43,738 nucleotides of DNA. It comes from an uncultured Opitutaceae bacterium. Lineage in GTDB: Bacteria; Verrucomicrobiota; Verrucomicrobiia; Opitutales; Opitutaceae. Location of the stretch: assembly GCA_903929355.1 (NCBI GenBank), contig CAIYUN010000031.1:1-43738 (forward strand), written 5' to 3'. Below the pieces are notes generated by a model. It had not been told where the DNA came from and did not search any database. It worked only from the letters and a program-made list of their open reading frames with translations. This document shows, piece after piece, positions 1 to 8,700 of the stretch; position 1 is the stretch's first letter, and each line of letters begins with the position of its first letter. Position numbers and translations under genes: made by a program.

Positions 1-177
1 CGGAAAGCGCGTTGGGGTCAACGCGCTCCACCTTGATTCCGGACGGCGCGACCAGCGGGCGCGCCGGTTTTTCGGACACGGAAAGCGCGTTGGGGTCAAC
101 GCGCTCCACCTTGATTCCGGACGGCGCGACCAGCGGGCGCGCCCTACCCTCGGGGCGCAGCAAGACTGCGCCCCTAC
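1..177. repeat. 78-base-period direct repeat plus REP-like hairpins
   Basis: A 65-base unit at 1-65 recurs identically at 79-143, so the period is 78 bases. Each unit holds an 8-bp inverted repeat, GCGCGTTG and CAACGCGC, around a GGGT loop (7-26 in the first copy). To the right, GGGGCGCAG (152-160) pairs with CTGCGCCCC (166-174). Read on the minus strand, GTAG tetranucleotides precede the hairpins (174-177 and 144-147), which is the head found on REP elements mobilised by RAYT proteins. The repeat is open in one frame but translates to a repeated peptide with no family resemblance, so I do not call a gene. Confidence 0.8.
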
Positions 178-217
178 CTCCAAGCCTTTGTGAGTGTTTG
201 TTTTCATTTTAAATTCC

Positions 218-805
218 TCAGCCGCCGCTGCACTCGACGCCCGCCCGGCGCAGCGCGTCGGCGAGGTTTTTGAGGACGTGGTGCAGTTTGTAGCCGACAT
301 GGCCCACGCTCAGGCCCGTCTGCTCGCTGATCTCCTTGTATTTCAAATTGCCCGCATACTTCAGCCGGATGAGGTCCCGGTCCTCCGGCGGCAGCTCGGC
401 GATGAGCAGCCGCACCATCCCCGCCGCCTCCATCCGCGCGAGCGCCTCCGGGGGCAGTTGCTCCTCGGCCACCCCCACCGCGGCGGCGTCCAGCGGAGCC
501 TCGTGCCGGTGGTCGCGGAGGTGGTTGAGCGCGAGGTTGCGCACGCAATGGTAGAGCCATGCGCGGGGGTTCAGGACCTCGTCGCCCAGTTGGTGCAGTC
601 GCAGAAACGACTCCTGGACCAGCTCCTCCGCCACCTCGCGCCGCCCGGTCAGCCCGAGGGAGAACCGCAGCAGGCCGCTCTCCTCCGCCGCAAACAATTC
701 GGCGAAGGAGGGCGTGGCGGGCTTCATGGGCAGGGCAACGGGGGTAACGGCAGGCAAAGCCTCAGCAGCCTGCGACGGAAAGCGCGGGGATGCAAGGGTG
801 GCCAT
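218..805 (-). CDS. ECF-type RNA polymerase sigma factor (sigma-70 family)
   Basis: This 195-residue protein has the two-domain layout of extracytoplasmic function sigma factors. Region 2 lies around residues 35-75 (FSLGLTGRREVAEELVQESF), and region 4, a helix-turn-helix, around residues 130-190 (LPPEDRDLIRLKY, then KEISEQTGLSVGHVGYKLHH). It should bind core RNA polymerase and a -35 element. The start is uncertain. An internal ATG at 727 gives a 169-residue product of more typical length, because the first 26 residues are low complexity. Neither start has a clear Shine-Dalgarno site. An anti-sigma gene would be expected downstream, beyond base 1, and is not visible. Its place beside a secreted carbohydrate-enzyme locus suggests control of that locus, but this is inference from position only. 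Confidence 0.88.
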   Translation of the reverse strand: MATLASPRFPSQAAEALPAVTPVALPMKPATPSFAELFAAEESGLLRFSLGLTGRREVAEELVQESFLRLHQLGDEVLNPRAWLYHCVRNLALNHLRDHRHEAPLDAAAVGVAEEQLPPEALARMEAAGMVRLLIAELPPEDRDLIRLKYAGNLKYKEISEQTGLSVGHVGYKLHHVLKNLADALRRAGVECSGG

Positions 806-929
806 GGGTGTTCGGGGGAAACGCAGTCATTGCGGCTCGCAGAGTAAGACACGCCAGTTGGCGCTTTCTTAGCGATTATCTGAAAAAAGATTGCCGGAGG
901 CTGGTCAGGGGTGGCGCGCCGCAGCAATC

Positions 930-966
930 GGTCGGATCCGGCGGATCAGACCGATCCGACAGATGT
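930..966. repeat. GGATC/TCGGTC palindromic repeat block
   Basis: The gap between the sigma factor and the DUF3472 gene contains GTCGGATC at about 931 and its inverse GATCCGAC near 952-959, separated by 14 bases and embedded in further GGATC and GACCGATC motifs. Related blocks lie at 1950-1990 and 3114-3160. Confidence 0.55.
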
Positions 967-995
967 GGCCGAATAGGCGCGCCGCCACCACCCAC

Positions 996-1880
996 CTACG
1001 GCTTCTCGACCGCCTTGGGCGCGCGGGGAAGGTTTTTCAGGGCCGTGAGCAACGCCGCCGGCAACGGCCGGTCAGAAATCGGCGGCAGATCCTTGCCCTT
1101 GACCCCGAAAACCGGCTTGCCGTAGGCCGCCTCCAGCTTGGCGAAGACCGCGTCGAGCTTGGCGGGTGCCCCCTCGGCCAGGAAATACGCGTCGTGCAGC
1201 TCGCCCCACTGGCCGTCGCCACCCGCCCGGGTGAGACACTTCATCGTGTCCACCCTGGGGCCGAGCCAGAGCCGATAGAGCGCGAGCTTGGCCTCGTCTT
1301 TGGTGGTGCCCAGGTAGTTCTCCAGAAACGAGGCCACCGTGCCGCCGATGGTCCCGACGCCCGGTTTGTCTCCGTTGGGGCAGTTGATGGTGGCGCTGTG
1401 CCGCCATTTCCCGGCCGCCCGGTCAAAGATATAATAACGCGCGTCGGTGGTGCCCGGTTTGTCCCCGGGTTGTTTCTGCACGAAAAACTGAAACATCTCG
1501 CCCGGCTGCCAGGGCCACAGCATGTGGGTGTGCCCGCCCTCGCCCTCGCCGCCGAACCGGTTAAAGAGCGTCTGCGGGTCGGCCTCGGTCACCAGCGGGT
1601 GGAGCTCCGGAGAGGTGTCCCAGATGGAAAAAATGGTGCGGCGCTCGGTCGGGCTGTTGTCCTGGATGCCGCAATAGCCCCCCGCCGGCTCTCCCGGATG
1701 CCAGTTGGCCCCGCAATAGTAGATGGACGGGTGGGTGGCCAGAACCGTGATCTCGCCGTAGAGGCAGAGTCCGTGAGTCTCGCCGCCCAGATTCCACCAG
1801 AGATGCTGCGCCTGGGCCCGGGCAAACGGGGCGAGGCCCAGCACGAGGGCGGCGAGCACACTGAAGGAGCGGGGTTTCAT
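996..1880 (-). CDS. secreted DUF3472-domain protein
   Basis: The start chosen is the ATG at 1880 (MKPRSFSVLAALVLGLA), which opens a clear signal peptide cleaved near ARAQAQ. A further in-frame ATG at 1907 would only add a proline run. The mature protein of about 270 residues has the features of DUF3472: an early W-rich stretch, the block GGYCGIQDNSPTERRTIFSI, then GGEGEGGHTHMLWPW, then YYIFDRAAGKWRHSATINCP. The domain is found in secreted or surface proteins of Verrucomicrobiota and Bacteroidota, often near glycoside hydrolases; its activity is not known. Here it sits in the same direction as a sigma factor and an alpha/beta hydrolase. Its TAG stop is part of a GTAG tetranucleotide. Confidence 0.8.
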   Translation of the reverse strand: MKPRSFSVLAALVLGLAPFARAQAQHLWWNLGGETHGLCLYGEITVLATHPSIYYCGANWHPGEPAGGYCGIQDNSPTERRTIFSIWDTSPELHPLVTEADPQTLFNRFGGEGEGGHTHMLWPWQPGEMFQFFVQKQPGDKPGTTDARYYIFDRAAGKWRHSATINCPNGDKPGVGTIGGTVASFLENYLGTTKDEAKLALYRLWLGPRVDTMKCLTRAGGDGQWGELHDAYFLAEGAPAKLDAVFAKLEAAYGKPVFGVKGKDLPPISDRPLPAALLTALKNLPRAPKAVEKP

Positions 1881-1949
1881 GGGGGGCGGGGGCGGGGGGG
1901 CCCTCACCCTGCCCGGTCAGGCGCGGCCTGTCGAGCGTAGGTGCGGCGG

Positions 1950-1990
1950 ATCGGTCGGATCGGACTGATCAGTCGGATCCGACTGATCGC
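1950..1990. repeat. GGATC/TCGGTC palindromic repeat with perfect 20-bp palindrome
   Basis: Positions 1968-1987 are a perfect 20-bp palindrome, ATCAGTCGGATCCGACTGAT, preceded by GGATCGGTCGGATCGG. It lies between the DUF3472 gene start and the end of the next gene. It shares the GGTCGGATC core with blocks at 930-966 and 3114-3160. Confidence 0.7.
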
Positions 1991-1999
1991 TCCACGCCG

Positions 2000-2022
2000 G
2001 CAGGCAGGGATGCCTGCGCTAC
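2000..2022 (-). repeat. REP-like hairpin overlapping a stop codon
   Basis: GCAGGC (2000-2005) pairs with GCCTGC (2012-2017) around a six-base loop. On the minus strand the hairpin is preceded by GTAG (2022-2019), with one base between. The TAG of that head is the stop codon of the alpha/beta hydrolase ending at 2019, so the element and the gene end are fused. Confidence 0.5.
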
Positions 2023-2945
2023 TTGGCCAGAGGCGCAATCCACCCATGGGCGCGCATCCACTCGGCGCAGCGCAGGGGCCAGTCGGCCGTCTGGCCGAAA
2101 CTGGGGCTCAGGCCCGACCCGTGGGTGCCTTTCTCATAGAGATGCATCTCCGCAGGCACCCCGGCGTGCAGCAACGCTTCGTAAAACATTACGGTGTTTT
2201 CCACCGGCACGGTCGTGTCCTGCATCGTGTGGACCAGAAAGGCGGGCGGCGTGGCCTTGGTCACCTGTTTTTCCAGCGAGTAGCGCTCGACCAGGTCGGG
2301 CGCGGGGGTGCGGCCGAGGAGGGCCGTGCGGGAGCCGGAGTGGGCAAACGGCGGCTCCATCGTGATCACGGGAAAGGTGAGGATCATGAAATCCGGCCGG
2401 CCACTGACCGCGTCGAGCGCCGCGCCGGTTTTGCCCTCGGGGGCGTCGAAGAGGGTGCCGGCGCTGGCGACCACATGCGAGCCGGCGGAGTTGCCAATCG
2501 CGCCGATGCGGTCGGGGTTGAGGCCGAAGTCCTTGGCCTGCGACCGCAGCAGCCGCACCGCGCGGAGCATGTCCTGCAGCGGCGCGGGAGGGCCGTAGTC
2601 CTGGTTGCGATAGATGAGCGTGAAGACCGCCACGCCGTCGTCGAGCAGCCACTGCACGAAACCGGTGCCGCCGGTGTTGACATGCACATAGCCGCCACCG
2701 GGCGCAAAGATGACCGCGGTGCCGTTGGCCGTGCCGGCCTTGGGTGCGTGATACAACATCACCGGGTGATGCGTGTGGGTGTAGGTCGAGCCCGCCACGG
2801 TCTCGTTGGAGGTGTCGGCCTTGATCCCGGGCACGCCCTCGGGCCAGAGGGGAATCTCCGCAGGCACGCCGGCGGCACGCAACCAGGCCGGCGCCAGGCC
2901 AGCGAGGAGAAGCAAGGGGAGGAAAAAACGGGGGAGGATTTTCAT
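2019..2945 (-). CDS. secreted alpha/beta hydrolase, acetyl-xylan-esterase-like
   Basis: The ATG at 2945 opens a good signal peptide (MKILPRFFLPLLLLAGLAPA), giving 308 residues; the frame is open further upstream but without coding character. The fold is an alpha/beta hydrolase: an oxyanion-hole loop FAPGGGY (80-86), nucleophile Ser153 in GAIGNSAGSH, a likely acid Asp243 in VHTMQDTTVP, and His275 in EKGTHGSG. The N-terminal IPLWPEGVPG is typical of the lipase/esterase group often annotated as BD-FAE or acetyl-xylan esterase in polysaccharide loci. The product probably de-esterifies plant polysaccharide in the periplasm. A paralogue with the same layout is at 4738-5736. Substrate cannot be read from the sequence. 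Confidence 0.85.
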   Translation of the reverse strand: MKILPRFFLPLLLLAGLAPAWLRAAGVPAEIPLWPEGVPGIKADTSNETVAGSTYTHTHHPVMLYHAPKAGTANGTAVIFAPGGGYVHVNTGGTGFVQWLLDDGVAVFTLIYRNQDYGPPAPLQDMLRAVRLLRSQAKDFGLNPDRIGAIGNSAGSHVVASAGTLFDAPEGKTGAALDAVSGRPDFMILTFPVITMEPPFAHSGSRTALLGRTPAPDLVERYSLEKQVTKATPPAFLVHTMQDTTVPVENTVMFYEALLHAGVPAEMHLYEKGTHGSGLSPSFGQTADWPLRCAEWMRAHGWIAPLAK

Positions 2946-2958
2946 GGGGTGAGCGGAA

Positions 2959-2998
2959 GGTTCAAAGGAGGAAGGGTTGAGAGGTTGAAGGGTTGGGG
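2959..2998. repeat. octamer array (GGTTGAGA type)
   Basis: Five imperfect 8-base units stand head to tail, including GGTTCAAA, GGTTGAGA, GGTTGAAG and GGTTGGGG. The array begins 13 bases upstream of the hydrolase ATG at 2945. Confidence 0.7.
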
Positions 2999-3113
2999 CC
3001 ACCGGAGGACCGGAGAATCGAATCCTGATCCCTAGTATCGCGCCTAGATTGGCAGAACGATCGAAGCACGCTACCCGACCCTCCCCCACACTGTCGAGCG
3101 CGCACCCTCGCTC

Positions 3114-3160
3114 CTGATCGGTCGGATCTGGTTGGATCGGTTGAATCCGAGCAATCGCGG
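3114..3160. repeat. GGATC/TCGGTC repeat block
   Basis: The stretch carries TGATCGGTCGGATC followed by GGTTGGATCGG and more diverged copies. It is the third member of the family seen at 930-966 and 1950-1990. Confidence 0.5.
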
Positions 3161-3264
3161 CGATCCAGCCCGGCCGGCTTCGCTAGAATTTTGTGCCTTG
3201 CGTCAGGGCAATTTTCTTCCAATTTCAGGGTGTCCTCCCGCGCCAATCCCGTCCCCGCGTACCC

Positions 3265-4626
3265 ATGAACCAAGCCAGGTCGATGCCCCGCCGCACCTTT
3301 CTCCGTGGTCTCGGCACCATGGTGGCCCTACCCGTCCTCGACTCGTTGCTGCCGGCCCGCGCGCTGGCCGCCGCCACCGCGACGACGGTTTCCCCCCGGC
3401 GAGTCGCGTGGATTTACATCCCCAACGGCGCCAACATGGCCGACTGGACCCCCGTGGGCACCGGCCGCGGTTTCGAGCTGCCGCGCATCCTGGAGCCGCT
3501 CAAGGACAACCGCGCCGATTTCACCGTGTTAAGCGGCCTGGCCAACCACCAGGGTGACGCACTGGGCGACGGCGGGGGCGGCCATGCCCGCGCCTCGGCC
3601 AGCTATCTCTCCGGCGTCCACCCGCGCAAGACCGCCGGCGCCGACATCAAGGCCGGTGTGACGGTGGACCAGATCGCCGCCAGCCATGTCGGCGGCGCGA
3701 CGCGCCTGCCGTCGCTCGAACTCACCTGTGACAACGGCCAGCGCGCCGGCTCCTGCGACTCCGGCTACAGCTGCGCCTACCAGTTCAACATGTCCTGGCG
3801 CACCGAAACCCAGCCGGTGCCCGCCGAGGTGGATCCCCGCGCGGCGTTTGAACGGCTGTTCGGCGGCGGCGACCCGGCCGAGACCCTCGCGGCCTCCACC
3901 CGCCGCGCCCTCTACCGCCGCAGCGTGCTCGACTATGTGCTCGACGACACCCGGGGCCTCGGCGACCGCCTGGATGCCGCCGACCGCCACAAGCTCGACG
4001 AATACCTCACCTCCGTCCGCGAGATCGAACAGCGCATTGAGCGCGCGGGCCAGTTCGCCCCGCCCCGGGCCCCCGCCGGGGTCAGCCCGCCCGGCATGTT
4101 TGAAAACTACACCGAGCAGGTGCGCCTGATGTATGACATCCTGGCGCTCGCCTTCCAGACCGACTCGACGCGCATCGCCACTTTCTGCGTCGCCCACGAC
4201 GGCAGCAACCGCCCGTATCCCTTCATCGGCATCCCGGAGGGGCACCACGACCTGTCCCACCACCGCAACGACGAGGCGAAGAAGGCCAAGCTCGCCCAGA
4301 TCAACCGCTGGCACGTCGAGCAGTTTGCCTATTTCATCAACCGGCTCAAGGGGCTGAAGGAGGGTGACGGCACCGTGCTCGACCACAGTCTGGTGTCCCT
4401 GGGCAGCGGCCTCAGCGACGGCAACTCCCACTCGCCGGAGAACCTCCCCCTGCTCCTGGCGGGCGGCGGCGGGGGCGCAGTCCAGCCCGGCGCGCATGTG
4501 CGGGTGGAGAACAAGACCCCGATGACCAACCTCTACCGCTCGATGCTTGGCACCTTGGGCGTGCCCACGGAAAAGATCGGCGACAGCACCGGCCGGCTGG
4601 ATGCCGTCTTCGCTGCGGCCGGGTGA
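3265..4626 (+). CDS. DUF1552 protein, twin-arginine exported
   Basis: The start at 3265 (MNQARSMPRRTFLRGLG) places a twin-arginine motif, RRTFLRG, at residues 8-14, followed by a hydrophobic stretch and an Ala-rich cleavage region. DUF1552 proteins are secreted, of unknown activity, abundant in Planctomycetota and Verrucomicrobiota, and usually paired with a DUF1592 protein. Family blocks are visible: VAWIYIPNGANMADW, ASYLSGVHPRK, TVDQIAA, LELTCDNGQ, YQFNMSWRTETQPVP, and a C-terminal SLGSGLSDGNSHS with LPLLLAGGGGG. The 453-residue length fits. It is the first gene of a plus-strand operon; the DUF1592 partner is not next to it but two genes on, with an alpha/beta hydrolase in between. A role in breakdown or electron transfer linked to polysaccharides is only inferred from context. 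Confidence 0.92.
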   Translation: MNQARSMPRRTFLRGLGTMVALPVLDSLLPARALAAATATTVSPRRVAWIYIPNGANMADWTPVGTGRGFELPRILEPLKDNRADFTVLSGLANHQGDALGDGGGGHARASASYLSGVHPRKTAGADIKAGVTVDQIAASHVGGATRLPSLELTCDNGQRAGSCDSGYSCAYQFNMSWRTETQPVPAEVDPRAAFERLFGGGDPAETLAASTRRALYRRSVLDYVLDDTRGLGDRLDAADRHKLDEYLTSVREIEQRIERAGQFAPPRAPAGVSPPGMFENYTEQVRLMYDILALAFQTDSTRIATFCVAHDGSNRPYPFIGIPEGHHDLSHHRNDEAKKAKLAQINRWHVEQFAYFINRLKGLKEGDGTVLDHSLVSLGSGLSDGNSHSPENLPLLLAGGGGGAVQPGAHVRVENKTPMTNLYRSMLGTLGVPTEKIGDSTGRLDAVFAAAG

Positions 4627-4737
4627 GCGCCGCAGCCGGCCCGCGGGGACGGATTTCCCCGTGAAGGCTGCTCCGACCGAACCGGCCGGCGCGACTGCGG
4701 CCCGTGGCCACGACCCCCTTTTACCCTTCCCCCCCCC

Positions 4738-5736
4738 ATGAAACTGTCCCTCCTGCTCTGCACCCTGCTCCCCCTCGCCGTCGCCGCCCGGGCGGCCGAC
4801 ACCCCGGCCGCGTTTCCGCCGCCGCGCTTCGTGCCGATGATTCCGGTCAACATCTTCAAGGGTGGCCCGCCCATCCCGGCCACGCCCGCGGTCGAGTCCC
4901 CCCACCCCGCCGCCGTCGCGCTCTGGCCGAATGGTGCGCCCGGCTCCGAGGCGCGCAAGGACGAGCCTGAACAGATCAGCTGGCGGCAGGAGGCTGACCT
5001 CGTGTTTCCGATCATCTTCAACATTCACAACCCTTCGATCACCCCCTACCTGCCGCGGAAGGAAAAGGCAACCGGCGCGGCGGTGATCATCGCCCCCGGC
5101 GGCGGCAACATGCAGGACACCATCGACCGCGAGGGCTATGACCTCGGTCGGTGGCTGGCGGACCGCGGGGTCGCCGCCTTTGTCTTGAAATACCGCCTCT
5201 CCCGCGATGCGGCCAACCTCGCCACCGGCGCGCCCCAGCCCTACACCGACCGGGACGCCGCCGCCGATGGTGCGCGCGCCGTCCGCCTCGTCCGGGCACG
5301 CGCCACCGAGTGGGGCATCAACCCCGCGCGCATCGGGATCATGGGCTTTTCGGCCGGCGGCGCGGTGGTGCTCAGCACCGCCACGAAGTTCGATGCGGGC
5401 CGGCCCGACGCCGCCGATCCGGTCGAGCGCGTGAGCTCGCGGCCGGATTTCTTCTGCCCGATCTACACGGGCGGATTCACCCGGGTCGAAGCCGAAATCA
5501 GCAAGGCCAACACGCCCCCCGCGTTTCTCCTCTGCGCGGTGGACGACAGCATGCCGGAGCAGATGGCGAATTTCCTGGTGACGCTGCACAAGGCCGGGGT
5601 CAGCGCGGAGCTGCACATCTTCAACAGCGGCGGCCACGGCTTCGGGGTGCGCACGGACCGCACGATGTCGGTCGGTGGCTGGCCGAATTTGTTCATGGCC
5701 TGGCTGGGCGACCGGGGCTTCCTGAAAACGGAGTAA
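4738..5736 (+). CDS. secreted alpha/beta hydrolase, esterase-like (second copy)
   Basis: The protein has 332 residues with a signal peptide (MKLSLLLCTLLPLAVAARAA). Hydrolase landmarks are the oxyanion loop IIAPGGGN (117-124), nucleophile Ser205 in IMGFSAGG, an Asp pair at 269-270 in LLCAVDDSMPEQ, and His300 in NSGGHGFGV. The segment ALWPNGAPGSEARKDEPEQI matches the family signature also seen in the 2019-2945 gene, so the two flank the divergent region as paralogues. The conserved tail SVGGWPNLFMAWLGDRGFL is usual in this family. It lies 111 bases after the DUF1552 gene and seven bases before the DUF1592 start, so it is almost certainly co-transcribed with both. A deacetylase or carbohydrate-esterase role is inferred. 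Confidence 0.87.
   Translation: MKLSLLLCTLLPLAVAARAADTPAAFPPPRFVPMIPVNIFKGGPPIPATPAVESPHPAAVALWPNGAPGSEARKDEPEQISWRQEADLVFPIIFNIHNPSITPYLPRKEKATGAAVIIAPGGGNMQDTIDREGYDLGRWLADRGVAAFVLKYRLSRDAANLATGAPQPYTDRDAAADGARAVRLVRARATEWGINPARIGIMGFSAGGAVVLSTATKFDAGRPDAADPVERVSSRPDFFCPIYTGGFTRVEAEISKANTPPAFLLCAVDDSMPEQMANFLVTLHKAGVSAELHIFNSGGHGFGVRTDRTMSVGGWPNLFMAWLGDRGFLKTE
5730..5733 (+). promoter_or_regulatory. Shine-Dalgarno GGAG supporting a TTG start
   Basis: GGAG at 5730-5733, overlapping the last codons of the hydrolase gene, sits ten bases before TTG 5744. No ATG or GTG with a signal peptide is available for the next gene, so this site decides its start. Confidence 0.5.
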
Positions 5737-5743
5737 ACCAGCC

Positions 5744-8700
5744 TTGAAGCCCGCCTCGTTCCTCCTCCGCCACCGGGGCGCGGCCCTCGTGCTCGCTGCG
5801 GGCTTCCTGGCGGCCCTGGCCGATCCGGCGGCCCGGGCCGGCTCACCGCCCGTCCGCCTGAATGCGACCCCCGCCACCGCCCCCCTGCCGGTGGACACGG
5901 CGTTTCAAAAAAACGTCCTCCCGCTCCTCCAGAATTATTGCTACGACTGCCATGCCGGCAGTGAACACAAGGGCGATGTGGCGCTCGACTCGTACCTGAA
6001 CGCCGCTGCCGCGGTGAAGGACCGCAAGACTTGGGAACTGGTGCTCCACAACGTCCGCGCGCAGGTCATGCCGCCCGGCGAGCAGGCCGCGCAGCCCACC
6101 GCGGCCGAGCGGGAGACCATCGCCGCGTGGATCGAGCGGGCGCTCTACAACTTTGATCCCGCCCATCCCGACCCGGGCCGCGTCACTCTCCGCCGCCTCA
6201 ACCGTGCCGAATACAACGCGACCGTCCGCGACCTCGTCGGCGTGGACTTCGCGCCCGCGGCCGACTTCCCGCCCGATGACTCCGGCTACGGCTTCGACAA
6301 CATCGGCGACGTGCTCTCGCTCCCGCCCTCGCTGCTGGAGAAATACCTGGCCGCAGCCGACAAGATCCTCGACCAGGCCATCGCGACGGAGCCCACGCCG
6401 AGCCGCACCCAGCGCATCCCCGCCAACGTCGCCCAGGTCGGGTTCAATGCCAAGGGCGACCGGGGCGACGGCTGGATCCAGCTCGTCAGCCTCGAGGAGG
6501 ACGACGTCGCGGTGGAAGTGCCCGTGCCGGTGGCGGGCGACTACCTTTTCCGCATTCAGGCCTTCGCCCAGCCGACCGGCGGCGAAGTGGCCGGCCAGGG
6601 CAGCAGCGTGGTGGTCGAAGCCAAGAACCCGCCGCCCACCAAGATCACCTTGCTGCTCAACGACACCGTCATCCGCGACTTCGACCTGACGACCGATGAA
6701 CAGCACCCCGGCATCTACGAGGCGCGCATTGGCGTGCCCGCGGGGCGGCAGCGTTTCCGGGCCGCCGTGATGCGCGTCCGCGGCGGCGACTACGACCTCA
6801 CCATGCTCAACGGCCGGCTGGGGAAACAGCAGCCCGGCATCGGACTCGTGAAATGGCTTGAAGTCGAGGGCCCGCTTCCCGCCGCCACCCAACGGTGGCG
6901 CGCCGCCGACCTCGCCGCGACGGGCGACGGCCGCAACACGGCGGCCGGCGAGCGCGTCCTCGGGCATAACGGCGGCGTCAGCACCACGATCACCGCGACC
7001 CGGGAGGGGTCCTACCTGCTCCGGGCGCAGGCCTACGCCTCGCAGGCCGGCGCCGAGCCGGCGCGCCTGGAGTTCCGCCTCGACGGCCATCCCCTCCAGA
7101 CCTTCGCGGTGCGGGCGCCCGGCACCATGCAGCCTCTCGCCGGCCAGCGCGTGTTCTCCCTGGCCCTACTCGTACCCATCCCGCAAGTCTATGAGGAGCG
7201 GATCACGCTGCCGCCGGGCCGGCACACCTTCACGGCGGCGTTCACCAACGACTTTGCCGACCCCGCCAACCAGAACGCCAATCTCCGCGTGCGCAGCGTC
7301 ACCGTGCAGAACCTCGAGGTCTCCCGCCTCGACGAGCCGGTGCCGCTTCCCCCGCTGCCCACGCCGCTGCAGGACCTGTGGGCCCGGCATCAGGTAAACC
7401 TCACGGCCGGGGACGCCCCGGCCGCCGCGGCGCCGACCGCCGTCACGGCTCGCGCCGTGCTCGCCGACTTCGCCCGCCGCGCCTGGCGCGGCCCGGTGGC
7501 GCCGGCCGAGCTCGACCGCCTGATGAGGCTCTATGACCTCGCGCGCACGCAGGGCGACAGCTTCGCGGGCGGGGTGAAGCTCGCGATGAAGGCCGTGCTG
7601 GTCTCGCCCCATTTTCTCTTCCTCGGCGCGCCGCGCCCGGCGGCCGGCGGCGCGCCGGCCTCCCGGCCCGCCGCCGGGGCCGCGCCGACGGACTTCCCCG
7701 TCCCGGTCCCCCTCGACGACCACACGCTCGCCGCCCGGCTGTCGTACTTCCTCTGGAGCTCGACCCCCGACGACGAGCTGCTCGACCTCGCCGACCACGG
7801 CAGGTTGCACGCCAATCTCACCGCCCAGGTCCGGCGGATGCTGGCCTCGCCGAAGGCGCGCGCCCTGGTGGACAACTTTGCCGGCCAGTGGCTGCAGTTC
7901 CGCAGTCTGCAGAATTTCCAGCCCGACAAGACCCTGTTCCCCGGCTTCGACCCCCCGCTGCGCGAAGCGATGCAACACGAGACCGAGCGGTTCTTCGAGC
8001 AGGTCATGCGCGACGACCGCAGCGTCTTTGATTTCCTCACCGGCGACTACACGTTTGTGAATGGACGGCTGGCGAAATTTTACGGCCTGCCCGGGGTTGT
8101 GGGCGAGGAGTTCCAGCGGGTCTCGCTGGCCGGCACGCCGCGCCGCGGCGTGCTCACGCAGGGCAGCGTGCTCACCCTGACCTCGAACCCGACGCGGACC
8201 TCGCCGGTCAAGCGCGGTAAATGGGTGCTGGAAAACCTCCTCGGCACGCCGCCGCCGCCCCCGCCGCCCAACGTCCCCGCGCTCGACGACGAGCACCGCC
8301 AGCTCACCGGGACCCTGCGCCAGCAGATGGAGCAGCACCGCGCCAACCCCGTCTGCGCCGCCTGCCACGCGCGCATGGACCCCATCGGCTTCGGCCTGGA
8401 AAATTTTGACGCCACCGGGGCATGGCGCGACCAGGACGCGGGCACGCCCATTGACGCCTCCGGCCGGCTCGTGACCGGCGACAAGTTTGCCGGGGCGGCC
8501 GGTCTCGCGACCCTGCTGGCGACGAGTCGCCGCGCCGACTTCCTCCACTGCCTCGCCGACAAGATGCTCACCTATGCGCTCGGCCGCGGCACCGAATATT
8601 ACGACCGCCCCGCGCTGGACCAGATCGTGCAGGACATGGACCGAAACGGGGACAAGTTTTCGAGCCTCATCCTGGCGGTCGCGCAAAGCCTCCCTTTCCA

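Larger units (their letters stand above)
2946..3264. other. divergent intergenic region with two repeat types
   Basis: These 319 bases separate the minus-strand hydrolase from the plus-strand DUF1552 operon, so both promoters should lie here. I see no convincing -35/-10 pair. The left part is an octamer array (2959-2998), the middle a GGATC/TCGGTC block (3114-3160). The less repetitive stretch 3180-3240 is more AT-rich than its surroundings and is the likeliest promoter area for the plus-strand operon. Confidence 0.6.

Noticed and set aside
12-212. Small open frame across the 78-base repeat
   Set aside because: The peptide simply repeats with the DNA unit and shows no conserved fold or ribosome site.
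3529-5898. 789-codon open frame on the minus strand opposite the DUF1552 and hydrolase genes
   Set aside because: Its translation is Arg/Ala/Gly/Val-rich with no family motif, while the plus strand carries two well-supported proteins. It is an effect of high GC.
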